From Brevibacillus ruminantium (GTDB lineage: Bacteria > Bacillota > Bacilli > Brevibacillales > Brevibacillaceae): DNA of 64,000 bases. Below, one piece after another: positions 1-8,638 of the stretch; the stretch's first letter is position 1; every line of letters begins with the position of its first letter. Made by a program: the position numbers and the translations under genes. The stretch is taken from positions 5,233,001 through 5,297,000 of the forward strand of contig NZ_CP098755.1 in NCBI RefSeq assembly GCF_023746555.1, given 5' to 3'. Below the pieces are notes generated by a model. That model was not told the DNA's origin. It saw only the letters and a program-made list of their open reading frames with translations, and ran no database searches.

Positions 1-232
1 CAGAGGCCCTGCGCTCCCGGGGATAGAAGTATGACAGAAAAAAAACAATCACGACACTAATCAAGAGGTGGATCAGCAATTCCACAATAGATGGAAGCCC
101 GGCCAAACCTGGCACATAGCTGGCATCAATCAATACGGCAAACGTCGATGTCCCGAACAGGCCATCACATAAAGCGAGAAACGCTGCAAGAATCAGACCA
201 GCGACCAAACCGTTGACGAGTACAAATGTCAT
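1..232 (-). CDS. partial small membrane protein, 3' end outside window
   Basis: The minus strand opens at an ATG at 232 preceded by a strong ribosome site (GGGGAGGAAG, about 5 bases upstream), and the frame runs off the left edge without a stop. The 77 visible residues hold two hydrophobic segments, roughly residues 3-24 and 50-68, and the visible part ends in a basic stretch (PRERR). I do not recognise the family. A small multi-pass membrane protein is the safest description; the missing end prevents more. Confidence 0.6.
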   Translation of the reverse strand, partial: MTFVLVNGLVAGLILAAFLALCDGLFGTSTFAVLIDASYVPGLAGLPSIVELLIHLLISVVIVFFLSYFYPRERRAS

Positions 233-324
233 TTTGCTTCCTCCCCTGCCGTCAATTACCCTTATTGTACGTTAAGACACCCGGGGTTCGCAAAACAAAT
301 GAGCAGAGCCTAAAAGCCGTCAGC

Positions 325-882
325 CTAAAACAGGAGGGGCACATCATTGGTGCGTGGTCTCCAAATCATATGATCGGCCCCTTCTCCCCAATAATCCTTC
401 AACAAATAATCCGGCTCTCCAAATTTCTTCGACCAAACCTTCTGTGCTTGGGCATATCCGCTATCCAGACAGAACTCCTGGATGCCCCTGTTCTGCAAGG
501 TAAGAACGATAACATTTACAAGCAGCGTTCCGATTCCCCGCTTCTGGTAATCCGGATGAACAAATACCGTTCCGACCTCATGAAGATGGCTTAGTGCCCC
601 GTCTGTGCAAACGCGAATCAGTTCACTGGCAGGACCATATTCAATGGTGCCGATTATGTTCTTGTTGTTTTTATCCACGGCGATCAAAAAATAGCGTTGC
701 TGACCGTTGCTCTCCAAGTCAGTTTTTAGATAATGCTTTTTCGTTTTAAACTCATTTTCGATATCATCCAGCAAGTCTGCTATTCCTTCTCTGAAAAACG
801 TATCCTGGATGACCGTACGGAAAAATTGGTGCAGCTCCTCCGTGTCCTCCACGCGCGGTCTTCTGATCTCGACGTTATACAC
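325..882 (-). CDS. GNAT family N-acetyltransferase
   Basis: This 185-residue protein has the GNAT fold signature: a strand with VGTVFVHPDYQKRGIGTLL (about residues 103-121), which contains the acetyl-CoA pyrophosphate-binding Q/RxxGxG/A motif as QKRGIG. An N-terminal IRRPRVEDTEELHQFF start is typical of the family. It probably transfers an acetyl group from acetyl-CoA to a small-molecule amine or protein in the cytoplasm; the substrate cannot be read from sequence. The start is a GTG at 882 with only a weak GAAGG site about 12 bases upstream. The gene lies alone between the terminator at 985-1012 and the membrane protein at the window edge. Confidence 0.8.
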   Translation of the reverse strand: MYNVEIRRPRVEDTEELHQFFRTVIQDTFFREGIADLLDDIENEFKTKKHYLKTDLESNGQQRYFLIAVDKNNKNIIGTIEYGPASELIRVCTDGALSHLHEVGTVFVHPDYQKRGIGTLLVNVIVLTLQNRGIQEFCLDSGYAQAQKVWSKKFGEPDYLLKDYWGEGADHMIWRPRTNDVPLLF

Positions 883-984
883 CTGGAATCACGCCTTCAC
901 TCATTTTTTCACTTGCCGCTATCAGGAAAACAGCACTTTTCCCATTCCTGACTGAGCCTGCTTTTCACTATCATGATGACAAGA

Positions 985-1012
985 AAAATCGCTCCTGGAA
1001 AGAGCGATTTTA
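985..1012 (-). terminator. intrinsic terminator after ywiB-like gene
   Basis: A perfect 10-bp stem (AAAATCGCTC at 985-994 and GAGCGATTTT at 1002-1011) with a 7-base loop is followed on the minus strand by a T-rich run. It lies 26 bases beyond the stop of the ywiB-like gene and closes that transcription unit. Confidence 0.8.
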
Positions 1013-1037
1013 GTAAATGCCCGATCCACGAGCGATG

Positions 1038-1457
1038 TCATCCTTCGGTTTCTATTTTTACCAGCAGTTCATGATCTCCGGCATACTGCTCATTCAGCCA
1101 GAGCTGGTAGACAATCTGGATCATCGACGGGCACTCAGCGTCTCGCTTGATCTTCATTTGGCTTACGTGCACTTCCATCAAAAAGGTACCGTGCGGGCTG
1201 CGGTACGTGCTTCGATCCGTTTTCCCCTGCTTGAACCACTGTTTGGTTTGGATGGCGCCTTGCCGCAGCAGAGAGATGCCTTCCTCCGTCACTTTCCAGG
1301 TGGCGCTGACCTCGCCAGCCCCCTCCACCTGTTCTTTATAGGTAAGATACCAGTCGCTTCCCTTTTGAACAAAACGACCGGTATACTGATGCACGTCCTC
1401 TTGCCATTCGTCATACATTCGGTGCCGCGTTTTTAATTCTACACTGACTTCTTGCAT
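1038..1457 (-). CDS. ywiB: DUF1934 / YwiB-like beta-barrel protein
   Basis: The 139-residue product matches the size and pattern of the YwiB (DUF1934) family: a short cytoplasmic protein made of alternating strands. Examples are the GSDWYLTYKEQ and GAIQTKQWFKQG segments and a C-terminal QIVYQLWLNEQYAGDHELLVKI. Known family structures are calycin-like barrels of unknown function. The start is taken at ATG 1457, which has GCGAGGA about 10 bases upstream; a TTG immediately before it would add one residue. It follows the MFS gene by 45 bases on the same strand and is closed by a strong terminator. In B. subtilis ywiB also lies close to speB/speE, which supports the identification by synteny. Confidence 0.8.
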   Translation of the reverse strand: MQEVSVELKTRHRMYDEWQEDVHQYTGRFVQKGSDWYLTYKEQVEGAGEVSATWKVTEEGISLLRQGAIQTKQWFKQGKTDRSTYRSPHGTFLMEVHVSQMKIKRDAECPSMIQIVYQLWLNEQYAGDHELLVKIETEG

Positions 1458-1502
1458 CAAAAGACAATCCTCGCTTTCCGTACAACTTCACACCCGTCCA
1501 TT

Positions 1503-2753
1503 TTACGCCCCGCGTTCTTCTGCTGCAACTCTGCCTCCCGTTTCCGCAGCTGCCAGCAAGTGACGCATCGACATGATGATGCCAAGCGCGGCCAGCATTA
1601 GCAAACCGGCCAGCACCAGATAGCCTGCCCCTGCTCCTGTGCGGTCCACCATCATCGTAAACAGCCCGATCAAAAGAAGGCGCATGATCATCCCTACTGA
1701 GTTGAAGAAGCTCATAACCCGGCCCATTACTTGCTTGGGCACCACGTTCATATACAGGGTCTGACGAACCAGACGAATCGACGAGTTGCACCACCCGAAG
1801 AAAATCGAAGCGGCTACAAAGCCCCAGCCCTCCGCTACCGCCACCATCGCAATCGTCGCCACGGCAAACAGCAGGGTGTTGCCCACCATAGCCGGCAGCT
1901 GTCCAATCCTGCGTACCAGCAAAGAGACCAGCAGCCCTGCGGATACTGCACCGATCGCATATGTCACCTCACCCATGGAATAGATCGCCACATCGGCTTT
2001 CAGTGTTTGGTTGACATAGACGGGAGACAGCAGATTGCTGGCCATCACTGCGATAAACGGCATCATGGCAGAGATGCCGAAAACAAGAAAGCCTCGCTTC
2101 GAGCGGATGTAGACCCAGCTTTGGTAGAGCTGCCCCAGCCAGGAGACCCCGACATTTTGTCTCGCCTCTTTTTCCAGTGTAAAGGTGTAAGACATGGTAG
2201 ACATCAGCAGGTAGGCAAAGAGGTAGGTGAGCGCATTGATGAGCAAGACCAGATGAAGCCCGAAATGCCCCAGCAGGAAACCGGCAAATCCCCCCGCCAG
2301 TACGGAAGCGGTCTGCCCTTCTATCTCCAACAGGCTGTTAATATCATTGTAATGCTTGGAATCAAAAGTCTCCTGTACCAACGCCGCCTGAGAGGGATAG
2401 TGAATCTGATACATCAGGGTGGTAACCAGGTAGATCGTGATCAGCATCCACTCGGCGTAGTCGCCAAAAAACCCCCATACGGACAGCAAACCCAATACGG
2501 AAAAGCCGATAGCATGCTCTGCCAGCATCATTTTTTTGCGTGACAACCGGTCGATCAGGGTACCGATATAAGGACCGACGAAAAACATCAGAACGGCTGA
2601 GGTCAGCATGGTGGTACCCAGCAGTTCGGCCGATCCGGTCGATTCTACCAGATACCAGGCAATGCCGATCATCGTCATCCCCTGGCCAAAACCGGAAAAC
2701 AAATTGGAAAAAAACAATTTTTTAAATTCTCGGTTGCCAAATACTTCTCTCAT
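1503..2753 (-). CDS. major facilitator superfamily transporter
   Basis: The 416-residue protein has the length and twelve-helix pattern of an MFS exporter. The loop between helices 2 and 3 reads GTLIDRLSRKK, the conserved MFS motif A (GxLaDRxGrkr) in slightly altered form, and MREVFGNREFKKLFFSN at the start is typical of Bacillales macrolide/multidrug-type MFS-1 members. A longer frame reaches back to 2972, but that part carries the spe operon terminator and no homology-like sequence, so I place the start at ATG 2753 with AAAGGGG upstream. It is probably co-transcribed with the ywiB-like gene. The substrate is unknown; drug or metabolite export is the usual role. Confidence 0.82.
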   Translation of the reverse strand: MREVFGNREFKKLFFSNLFSGFGQGMTMIGIAWYLVESTGSAELLGTTMLTSAVLMFFVGPYIGTLIDRLSRKKMMLAEHAIGFSVLGLLSVWGFFGDYAEWMLITIYLVTTLMYQIHYPSQAALVQETFDSKHYNDINSLLEIEGQTASVLAGGFAGFLLGHFGLHLVLLINALTYLFAYLLMSTMSYTFTLEKEARQNVGVSWLGQLYQSWVYIRSKRGFLVFGISAMMPFIAVMASNLLSPVYVNQTLKADVAIYSMGEVTYAIGAVSAGLLVSLLVRRIGQLPAMVGNTLLFAVATIAMVAVAEGWGFVAASIFFGWCNSSIRLVRQTLYMNVVPKQVMGRVMSFFNSVGMIMRLLLIGLFTMMVDRTGAGAGYLVLAGLLMLAALGIIMSMRHLLAAAETGGRVAAEERGA

Positions 2754-2794
2754 GGCGGCCAGCCCCTTTTTTGCTCTCTTTGGTATCTGTAACC

Positions 2795-2823
2795 ATCTTA
2801 CCCATTTAAATCTATTTTGTAAA
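2795..2823 (-). promoter_or_regulatory. candidate sigma-A promoter of the MFS gene
   Basis: On the minus strand TTTACA (2823-2818) and TAAGAT (2800-2795) are separated by exactly 17 bases, about 40 bases upstream of the MFS start. The -10 box is imperfect, so this is a candidate only. Confidence 0.4.
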
Positions 2824-2910
2824 TAAAAAAGTTTCAAAAGTAACTGACTTGTGCTCGCTCGAATAACGAGAGGAAAGGCTCCCCAATATATACAGCCCGC
2901 CCTCAAGAGA

Positions 2911-2940
2911 AAAACGTCCCCGGTATCTCCCGGAGACGTT
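2911..2940 (-). terminator. intrinsic terminator of the speE-speB operon
   Basis: The minus strand reads AACGTCTCCGG, a short loop, CCGGGGACGTT and then a T run. The stem has one mismatch. It starts 22 bases after the speB stop. Confidence 0.8.
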
Positions 2941-2961
2941 CCCTCTTTCAGACAATATGCT

Positions 2962-3834
2962 TTATTTGACAAAGCCCAAAATCAATTCACGCAGAATTTT
3001 GGACGCCACGATTTGCGTCATTTCACTGTGATCGTAGACCGGCGCAACTTCCACCAGGTCACAGCCGATGACATTGGCCCCGTTTTTGGCCATGTAGTGA
3101 ATCGTGTCCAGCAGCTCGCGGGACGTGATGCCGCCCGCTTCTGTGGTACCTGTGCCCGGAGCGTGCGCAGGATCGAGTACATCAATGTCGATGGTCAGGT
3201 AGATCGGACGGTTTCCGAGCGTCGGCAGCACTTGTTTCACCGGCTCCAGCACATCGTATTTGTACAGATGCATGTTTTCCTTCGCCCACTCGAACTCTTC
3301 CTTCATCCCGCTGCGAATGCCAAAGGAGTAGACGTTTTTCCCGCCCATGAGATCACACGCCTTTTTGATCGGCGTGGAGTGGGAATACGGATAGCCCTCA
3401 TAGTGGTCGCGCAGGTCTGTATGGGCGTCGAAGTGGAAGATCACCAGATCGGACTTGTACTTTTCGTACACAGCTTGAAACACCGGCCACGAAACCAGAT
3501 GCTCGCCGCCGAGTCCAATCGGCATTTTTCCATCGGCCAGCACTTTGCCAACAAACTCACGAATCGCATCGAGACTGCCCTCGACATTGCCGAACGGCAG
3601 GGGAATGTCACCCGCGTCGAAATACTTTACGTCTTCCAGCAAACGGTCGAGGTATGGGCTGTACTCTTCCAGTCCGATAGAGACCTCGCGAATCCGGGCT
3701 GGGCCAAAGCGGGAGCCTGGACGGAAGCTGACGGTCCAATCCATCGGCATGCCGTAGATGACCGCCTGGCTTTCCTCGTAGTTGGCATGGCTGCGGATAA
3801 ACACGTTACCCGAGTATGCTTCGTCAAAACGCAT
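2962..3834 (-). CDS. speB: agmatinase
   Basis: Agmatinase hydrolyses agmatine to putrescine and urea in the cytoplasm and feeds spermidine synthesis. The 290-residue length equals B. subtilis SpeB. The ureohydrolase manganese-binding signatures are all present: GGEHLVSW (about 114-121), HFDAHTDLRDHYEG (about 137-150) and TIDIDVLDPAHAPGTGTTEAG (about 216-236). It lies 16 bases after speE on the same strand, the conserved speE-speB order, and is closed by its own terminator. No truncation or missing metal ligand is seen. Confidence 0.96.
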   Translation of the reverse strand: MRFDEAYSGNVFIRSHANYEESQAVIYGMPMDWTVSFRPGSRFGPARIREVSIGLEEYSPYLDRLLEDVKYFDAGDIPLPFGNVEGSLDAIREFVGKVLADGKMPIGLGGEHLVSWPVFQAVYEKYKSDLVIFHFDAHTDLRDHYEGYPYSHSTPIKKACDLMGGKNVYSFGIRSGMKEEFEWAKENMHLYKYDVLEPVKQVLPTLGNRPIYLTIDIDVLDPAHAPGTGTTEAGGITSRELLDTIHYMAKNGANVIGCDLVEVAPVYDHSEMTQIVASKILRELILGFVK

Positions 3835-3850
3835 CGATTCCGCCCCCGTC

Positions 3851-4690
3851 CTAGTCGCGAGTCAGCTCAGCCACGAAGTTTGGCAGCTTGAAAACAGCGT
3901 GGTGAATCTCGGCGTTGTAGTATTTGGTATTCAGATCCTTGATTTTGCTTGCATCGACTTCCAGCGGATCATGCTGTTTGGAACCGATGGTAAAGCTCCA
4001 GAGACCCGATGGATAGGTCGGGATGCTGCATGTATAGAGACGGGTTACCGGGAAAATCGACCCGATATCTTTAAATACGCGTTTGATCAAATCGCGGTTG
4101 AACCACGGCGATTCCGTCTGAGCAACCATGATGCCATCTGGCTTCAATGCGTCGTAAATGCCTTGGTAAAAGCCTTTTTCAAACAAGCCGACAGCCGGAC
4201 CAACCGGTTCGGTAGAGTCAACCATGATCACATCGTACTCGCCTTTGTGGTCATGGATGTGCTTGATGCCGTCGATGACTTGCACGTCTACACGCGGGTT
4301 GCCAGTCAATTCGCTAGCAATTTGCGGGAAGTACTTCTTGCAGGACTCAATCACGCCGCCGTCGATTTCAGCCAACACGGCTTTTTCCACGGAAGGATGT
4401 TTGACGATTTCACGAATAGCTCCACCGTCTCCCCCGCCTACAACCAAAACCTTTTTCGGGTTTGGATGCGTATTGAGGGCCACGTGTGAGATCATCTCGT
4501 GATAGACAAACTCATCCACGTCGGTAGTCATGACCATGCCATCGAGCACCAGCATACGTCCGAATTGTTTGGTGTTAATAATATCCAACTGTTGAAAGTC
4601 GGTTTTCTCGCTGTATAAGGTCTCGCTAATTTTCGTTGTAATACCGTGATTTTCCGTTTGTTTTTCGGTGTACCACAGTTCCATGTTCAT
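3851..4690 (-). CDS. speE: spermidine synthase
   Basis: This enzyme transfers an aminopropyl group from decarboxylated S-adenosylmethionine to putrescine, giving spermidine. The 279-residue protein carries the spermidine synthase motifs: [36 protein letters not shown] (nucleotide-binding glycine motif), and [15 protein letters not shown] with the catalytic aspartate. The start at ATG 4690 has AAGGAGGG about 10 bases upstream; a second ATG two codons later is possible. It is the first gene of the speE-speB operon and is divergent from the penicillin-binding protein gene, as in B. subtilis. Confidence 0.96.
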   Translation of the reverse strand: MNMELWYTEKQTENHGITTKISETLYSEKTDFQQLDIINTKQFGRMLVLDGMVMTTDVDEFVYHEMISHVALNTHPNPKKVLVVGGGDGGAIREIVKHPSVEKAVLAEIDGGVIESCKKYFPQIASELTGNPRVDVQVIDGIKHIHDHKGEYDVIMVDSTEPVGPAVGLFEKGFYQGIYDALKPDGIMVAQTESPWFNRDLIKRVFKDIGSIFPVTRLYTCSIPTYPSGLWSFTIGSKQHDPLEVDASKIKDLNTKYYNAEIHHAVFKLPNFVAELTRD

Positions 4691-4818
4691 GATTATGTAC
4701 CCTCCTTTTAATCACCGCATTGGTTGAAAAACACGGCCAAAGCCAAGCTATAAGCCGCTCCTTGCGATATACGTCTGACAGCTTTGCGAATTTCTTATAA
4801 TTCGTATCTGCCAAGAAA

Positions 4819-4846
4819 ATTATAGTAGCTGGCCCCCAAAATGCAA
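4819..4846 (-). promoter_or_regulatory. candidate sigma-A promoter for speE-speB
   Basis: The minus strand has a perfect TATAAT (4824-4819) with TTGCAT 16 bases upstream (4846-4841). The -35 box is weak. The position is about 130 bases before the speE start in the divergent intergenic region. Confidence 0.45.
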
Positions 4847-4884
4847 GAAGTTTTTCAAAAATGTCTTCTCCAGGTGGTCACCAA

Positions 4885-4914
4885 GTTTAGCCTGTCCCGT
4901 TTTTTCCCATACTA
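4885..4914 (+). promoter_or_regulatory. candidate forespore (sigma-G/F-like) promoter for the PBP gene
   Basis: CATACTA at 4908-4914 matches the sigma-G -10 consensus exactly, and GTTTA lies 17-18 bases upstream where a GHATR-type -35 is expected. B. subtilis pbpG is known to be transcribed in the forespore, which fits. The -35 match is partial. Confidence 0.42.
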
Positions 4915-4986
4915 GATAGGAAAAACAATCCGTCTGTTTAGTATGCCCCGAAGCCACAAATATTAGGGAGAAAGGGACGAGAAGAC

Positions 4987-7041
4987 ATGGAAGTGATGCG
5001 GGAAGCACCGCTCATTCGATACCTGCGTCTGGCTAAGAAATTCGTAAAATTTCTCATACTCAGCCTATTATGCTGTTCTTTTGCCGCCTTGATGCTGATC
5101 CTCTACCTGCGGTCCCAGCCGCTGCCTGAGGTCTTCATCAATCAGACCACGACGATTTACGCAGAAAACGGAGACGTCCTGGATACGCTCCATCGGGGTC
5201 AAAACCGGATCGTAGTGCCGCTCAAGGAGATGGCTCCCGCTCTGGTTCAAGCGACGGTCGCCATCGAGGATCGCTCCTTTCACGATCATTACGGGATCGA
5301 CTGGAAACGGCTGGCCCGGGCTGCCTACGTAGACGTGATCCATATGGAAAAGGTGCAAGGCGCAAGTACCATTACCCAGCAATTGGCCCGCAATTTGTAT
5401 TTGTCGTTGGACAAGACCTGGGAGAGAAAGATTAAAGAAGCGCTTTTGGCCATCCAGTTGGAGCTGAACTACAGCAAAGATGAGATATTGGAAATGTACA
5501 TGAACCAGATTTACTACGGCCATTCTGCGTACGGAGCAGAAGCTGCATCGCAAACGTATTTTGGGAAAAAAGCGAAGGATCTCACCTTGGCCGAAAGTGC
5601 CATGTTGGCCGGAATTCCCAAGGGACCTTCGTATTACTCTCCCTACGTCGATTGGGACAAGGCAAAAAACCGTCAACAACTGATCCTGCAAGCCATGCAG
5701 CGATCCGGCTACATCACCGCGGAGCAAGTGCAAAAGGCTGCAGCGGAACCGATCAAGCTGAGGGAGCGAAGCAAGGAAAAAAGTGTCGATCTGGGCCCTT
5801 ATTTTATCGATTACATCGCCAACCTGGCCAAAAACCGCTATGGCATCGACGAAGAAACCTTCAATCACGGAGGACTAAAGATTTACACGACGCTTGATTC
5901 CGCCATGCAAAAAAAGGCGGAAGAAATCGTAGCCGCCACACTGCCGAAAGACAACCCGGAATTGCAGATTGCCCTCGTCGCGATGGACCCCAAAAACGGG
6001 CATATCAAAGCGATGGTGGGCGGTCGCGATTACCAGAAAAGTCAATTTAACCGGGTGCTGGGAAAACGTCAGCCCGGTTCATCCTTTAAACCGATCCTGT
6101 ATCTGACTGCCCTGCAGAACGGCTATACACCGTTGACCATGATGAAAAGCGAACCGACCGTATTTACCTACGACCGGGTCAAGCAGTACATCCCGCGCAA
6201 CTTCGGAGAGCGTTACGCCCATGACTTTATCAGCATGCGGGAAGCGATCAAAACCTCGGACAATATTTACGCGGTCAAAACGATCGATCATCTCACGCCG
6301 CAAAAAGTGGTGGAAACCGCCAAAAGTCTGGGGATCAACAGTACACTGGAGGCTGTTCCCTCACTGGCCTTGGGAACCTCGCTGGTATCTCCGCTGGAGC
6401 TAAATGCGGTCTACGCCACATTTGCCAACAAAGGCACCTATGTCAAGCCGGTAGCCGTTACGCGGATTGAGGATCAGCAGGGGAATATTCTCGTCGAGGA
6501 GCAACCGGAAAAAACACAGGTTGCCGAGCCGGTTGCATCCGCCCTGTTGACCAATATGATGCAAAGTGTGTTTGAACGGGGCGGCACGGGCTATCGCGTC
6601 GCCGATCTGCTGAACCGGCCAGTCGCTGGCAAAACCGGCTCCACCGATTACGACGCATGGTTGAGCGGCTTTACACCGCAGCTCGTCAGTACCGTCTGGG
6701 TCGGCTATGACCAGAATCGAAAAGTAGACGACGTCAAAGAGGGGTACCTTTCCAAAAAAGTCTGGGCGGAATTCATGGAAAAGGCGTTGGAAGATCAACC
6801 GCCGGCGTTGTTTGAGATGCCTGCAGGTGTCGTCTCCGTCTACATCGATCCCAAGTCAGGGAAATTGGCTACCGAACACTGCCCCAACCCGCAGCTCTAT
6901 TACTTTGCCAAAGGTACGGAGCCACAGGAGTTTTGCACCGATCACTTGCCTGGCGACGAAGCACCCAAACCCCTTCCCACGCCCGATTCCCCTTCCTTTT
7001 GGCAGCGAATGGGAAGCTGGTTGAATCAACCGGGAGACTAG
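4987..7041 (+). CDS. pbpG: class A penicillin-binding protein, PbpG (PBP2d)-like
   Basis: A bifunctional peptidoglycan glycosyltransferase/transpeptidase of 684 residues anchored by one N-terminal membrane helix (about 19-42). The GT51 domain shows EDRSFHDHYGID with catalytic Glu94, then GASTITQQLARN and the ERKIKEALLAIQLE segment. The transpeptidase domain has the SxxK motif SSFK (Ser365), SDN (424-426) and KTGS (549-552). It is divergent from speE and is followed by ywhD after one small gene, matching the speB-speE-pbpG(ywhE)-ywhD order of B. subtilis. There PBP2d works in spore germ-cell-wall synthesis. The forespore-like promoter upstream agrees with that role, but this is inferred from synteny. 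Confidence 0.9.
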   Translation: MEVMREAPLIRYLRLAKKFVKFLILSLLCCSFAALMLILYLRSQPLPEVFINQTTTIYAENGDVLDTLHRGQNRIVVPLKEMAPALVQATVAIEDRSFHDHYGIDWKRLARAAYVDVIHMEKVQGASTITQQLARNLYLSLDKTWERKIKEALLAIQLELNYSKDEILEMYMNQIYYGHSAYGAEAASQTYFGKKAKDLTLAESAMLAGIPKGPSYYSPYVDWDKAKNRQQLILQAMQRSGYITAEQVQKAAAEPIKLRERSKEKSVDLGPYFIDYIANLAKNRYGIDEETFNHGGLKIYTTLDSAMQKKAEEIVAATLPKDNPELQIALVAMDPKNGHIKAMVGGRDYQKSQFNRVLGKRQPGSSFKPILYLTALQNGYTPLTMMKSEPTVFTYDRVKQYIPRNFGERYAHDFISMREAIKTSDNIYAVKTIDHLTPQKVVETAKSLGINSTLEAVPSLALGTSLVSPLELNAVYATFANKGTYVKPVAVTRIEDQQGNILVEEQPEKTQVAEPVASALLTNMMQSVFERGGTGYRVADLLNRPVAGKTGSTDYDAWLSGFTPQLVSTVWVGYDQNRKVDDVKEGYLSKKVWAEFMEKALEDQPPALFEMPAGVVSVYIDPKSGKLATEHCPNPQLYYFAKGTEPQEFCTDHLPGDEAPKPLPTPDSPSFWQRMGSWLNQPGD

Positions 7042-7059
7042 AACCGTTTGTAGCAAAAG

Positions 7060-7100
7060 AGCCCTTCCCACAAGCGCATTTTTTTGCTCGGGGAAGGGCT
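7060..7100. terminator. bidirectional intrinsic terminator
   Basis: AGCCCTTCCC (7060-7069) pairs perfectly with GGGAAGGGCT (7091-7100), followed by T-rich sequence on the plus strand and preceded by AAAAG. It lies between the convergent PBP gene and the small gene at 7141-7440 and can serve both. Confidence 0.75.
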
Positions 7101-7140
7101 TTTCCGTGGAAGCCAGCCGACTTTCGTTTCAGCCAGAAGG

Positions 7141-7440
7141 CTAGTGAATGGACGGGTGCTCCTGGTCTGCTTCCCCGCCTGCATTACTGCCTGGTTCACT
7201 GCCTGGATCGCCGCCACCCACCACTCCGTTACCGTCTGTAAACAATTGGTCGTTGTACAGCGAAATCTTCCCGGCCTTCTCCAGCTCATCCAATACTTCG
7301 AACAGGCTCTCCCGCTTCCCCGCCGGCAACCTGCCGATAAACCTGTTGATTTCCTGCGGAGAGACAAGCGAGCGAAAATGGACGCCACCGTGTCGGACAA
7401 AGTGATCGTGTTCATTTTGTGTGTGGGTATCCCGATTCAA
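7141..7440 (-). CDS. small hydrophilic protein of unknown function
   Basis: A 99-residue protein that I do not recognise. Translation from a TTG at 7440 is supported by an excellent AAGGAGG site eight bases upstream. The N-terminal half (SPQEINRFIGRLPAGKRESLFEVLDELEKAGKI, split here only for reading) looks like two amphipathic helices. The C-terminal third is Gly/Pro/acid-rich (GVVGGGDPGSEPGSNAGG) and probably disordered. It has no membrane segment or signal peptide. It sits between two terminators downstream of ywhD on the same strand and converges with the PBP gene. Confidence 0.62.
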   Translation of the reverse strand: MNRDTHTQNEHDHFVRHGGVHFRSLVSPQEINRFIGRLPAGKRESLFEVLDELEKAGKISLYNDQLFTDGNGVVGGGDPGSEPGSNAGGEADQEHPSIH

Positions 7441-7543
7441 ATGAAACGCCTCCTTGCAGCGACAGTTTGGCCGTACATGCTTAGTCTGTTACGCAAGCAG
7501 CAGAGCGATGCCCTGTAAATATTGTTGAAGTCCATGAAAAAAG

Positions 7544-7581
7544 ACAAACAGGGAAAGAGTGACGGCTCTCTCCCTGTTTGC
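7544..7581 (-). terminator. intrinsic terminator after ywhD
   Basis: ACAAACAGGGAAAGAG and CTCTCTCCCTGTTTG form a long stem with a 6-base loop and one mismatch. On the minus strand it is followed by TCTTTTTTC. It lies about 100 bases past the ywhD stop. Confidence 0.75.
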
Positions 7582-7686
7582 TAACCTAGTGTACATGTAT
7601 ACAGCTATGGAAATAAGTGTACCTGACTTCAATATGACTAACAATTGATTTCACCATTTGTTCACATACCGTTCAAGATTTACCGT

Positions 7687-8184
7687 CTACGCCAGTCCAT
7701 CCTTTAATTCCTGCGAGGAATTTTCCCACATCGACGGATTGTGTTCGACCAGCATTTTTTTCAATGCTGCTTTTTCTTTTTCACCCAGATCGGATACGAT
7801 AATGCGGCGCTTCATGGAATAGTCCATTTTATTTACATGATCCGCCAAAATTTTGTATCCTCGGCGCGCTTCCCGATCTACTTCCATGTAACATGCTGTT
7901 ACCCCTGCATAGTAGGGTCCCGCATCATTGCGATCCACGGTTACCCACACCACCCAGTAAGGCTTTCCGTTGGGAACCTCTTCTTTGTTCGTCGTCCATT
8001 TGATCCCTTTTTCGACGGCACTCTTGGCATGCAGTGCCCCCATATCAATATAAGCCTCATCTCCGTCAATTATAACAGAAGAGACAGCAGACAAGTCCAG
8101 TACGCCCTGACCGTATCCACCATGCACATCGGTTTTTCCGCTGACAATGGTAAATCCGCCTTTTTTGCTATCGAAAATATCCAC
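7687..8184 (-). CDS. ywhD: YwhD family protein
   Basis: The 165-residue product is a YwhD family member, recognisable from SAVSSVIIDGDEAYIDMGALH, the KEEVPNGKPYWVVWVTVDR block and GPYYAGVTACYMEVDREARR (about residues 50-120). The family is widespread in Bacillales and has no established activity. I chose the GTG at 8184 because GAGAGG lies about 8 bases upstream; a frame to 8283 adds residues with no family look. TTGCGC-17-TAGAAT at about 8242-8220 is a weak promoter candidate. Synteny with the PBP gene and speE supports the name. Confidence 0.85.
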   Translation of the reverse strand: MDIFDSKKGGFTIVSGKTDVHGGYGQGVLDLSAVSSVIIDGDEAYIDMGALHAKSAVEKGIKWTTNKEEVPNGKPYWVVWVTVDRNDAGPYYAGVTACYMEVDREARRGYKILADHVNKMDYSMKRRIIVSDLGEKEKAALKKMLVEHNPSMWENSSQELKDGLA

Positions 8185-8365
8185 CCGTAACACCTCTCTA
8201 CTCACATACTGTTGTTCATATTCTACCCTGAATCCACGTCTCGCGCAATTTGGCCGCACGCCCAGCTTTGCTGAAATGCACATTTATGGGCCGTTTTCAC
8301 ACAACGCGCGTGTACATGGTGGGTTGAATAAACGGGGACAATACGAGGGATCACGAGAATTTAGG

Positions 8366-8451
8366 ATTCTTGAATTGAGCTTTGTTGCACGCTTGATTCA
8401 CGAATGTTTGCAAGCTTGATTCATGAATGGTTGCATGTTTGATTCATGAAT
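8366..8451. repeat. array of ATTCnnGAAT palindromes
   Basis: Four copies of a 10-bp dyad occur here: ATTCTTGAAT (8366-8375), ATTCACGAAT (8396-8405), ATTCATGAAT (8419-8428) and ATTCATGAAT (8442-8451). The last three sit exactly 23 bp apart within a degenerate 23-bp tandem repeat carrying TTGCA and TTGATTC. The array ends 40 bases before the small gene at 8492, so a cooperative operator is plausible; a simple tandem duplication is the alternative. Confidence 0.6.
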
Positions 8452-8491
8452 GGTTGCAGTTTATTCCCTTCCTGGAAGGAGAGAGCCGATC

Positions 8492-8638
8492 ATGGAAGAC
8501 CAACCTAGAGAGCAGGATGTGGAGGCAAGCCGACAACGGCAGCTGCAGGAGCCCTATCCATATGCCGCACAAGTATTGGATCAGATTGTAGCAGAAAAAC
8601 GCGCAGCATCTCCAGCTGTGGTGAATGCATCCGAATAA
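8492..8638 (+). CDS. small hydrophilic protein, possibly a truncated gene
   Basis: An ATG at 8492 follows a good GGAAGGAGAGAG ribosome site and encodes 48 residues (MEDQPREQDVEASR at the start, ending in AAASP-like sequence and VNASE). No family is recognised. After the TAA at 8636-8638 the same frame stays open for 52 further codons to TGA at 8795-8797 and still reads like protein, for example SEGESGNVTGLVTDVPTN. The gene may therefore be one of about 100 codons broken by a point nonsense mutation. It lies downstream of the palindrome array. Confidence 0.5.
   Translation: MEDQPREQDVEASRQRQLQEPYPYAAQVLDQIVAEKRAASPAVVNASE

Noticed and set aside
2754-2972. N-terminal extension of the MFS transporter to 2972
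   Set aside because: It would run through the speB terminator and reads as non-membrane, low-similarity sequence; ATG 2753 gives a normal MFS start.
7441-7518. 26-codon plus-strand frame MKRLLAATVWPYML opposite the leader of the gene at 7141-7440
   Set aside because: Its ATG lies in the antisense of a very strong minus-strand ribosome site, and no plus-strand ribosome site precedes it.
8366-8451. CRISPR-like reading of the 23-bp repeats
   Set aside because: The units are contiguous and degenerate, without unique spacers; a tandem repeat or operator array explains them better.
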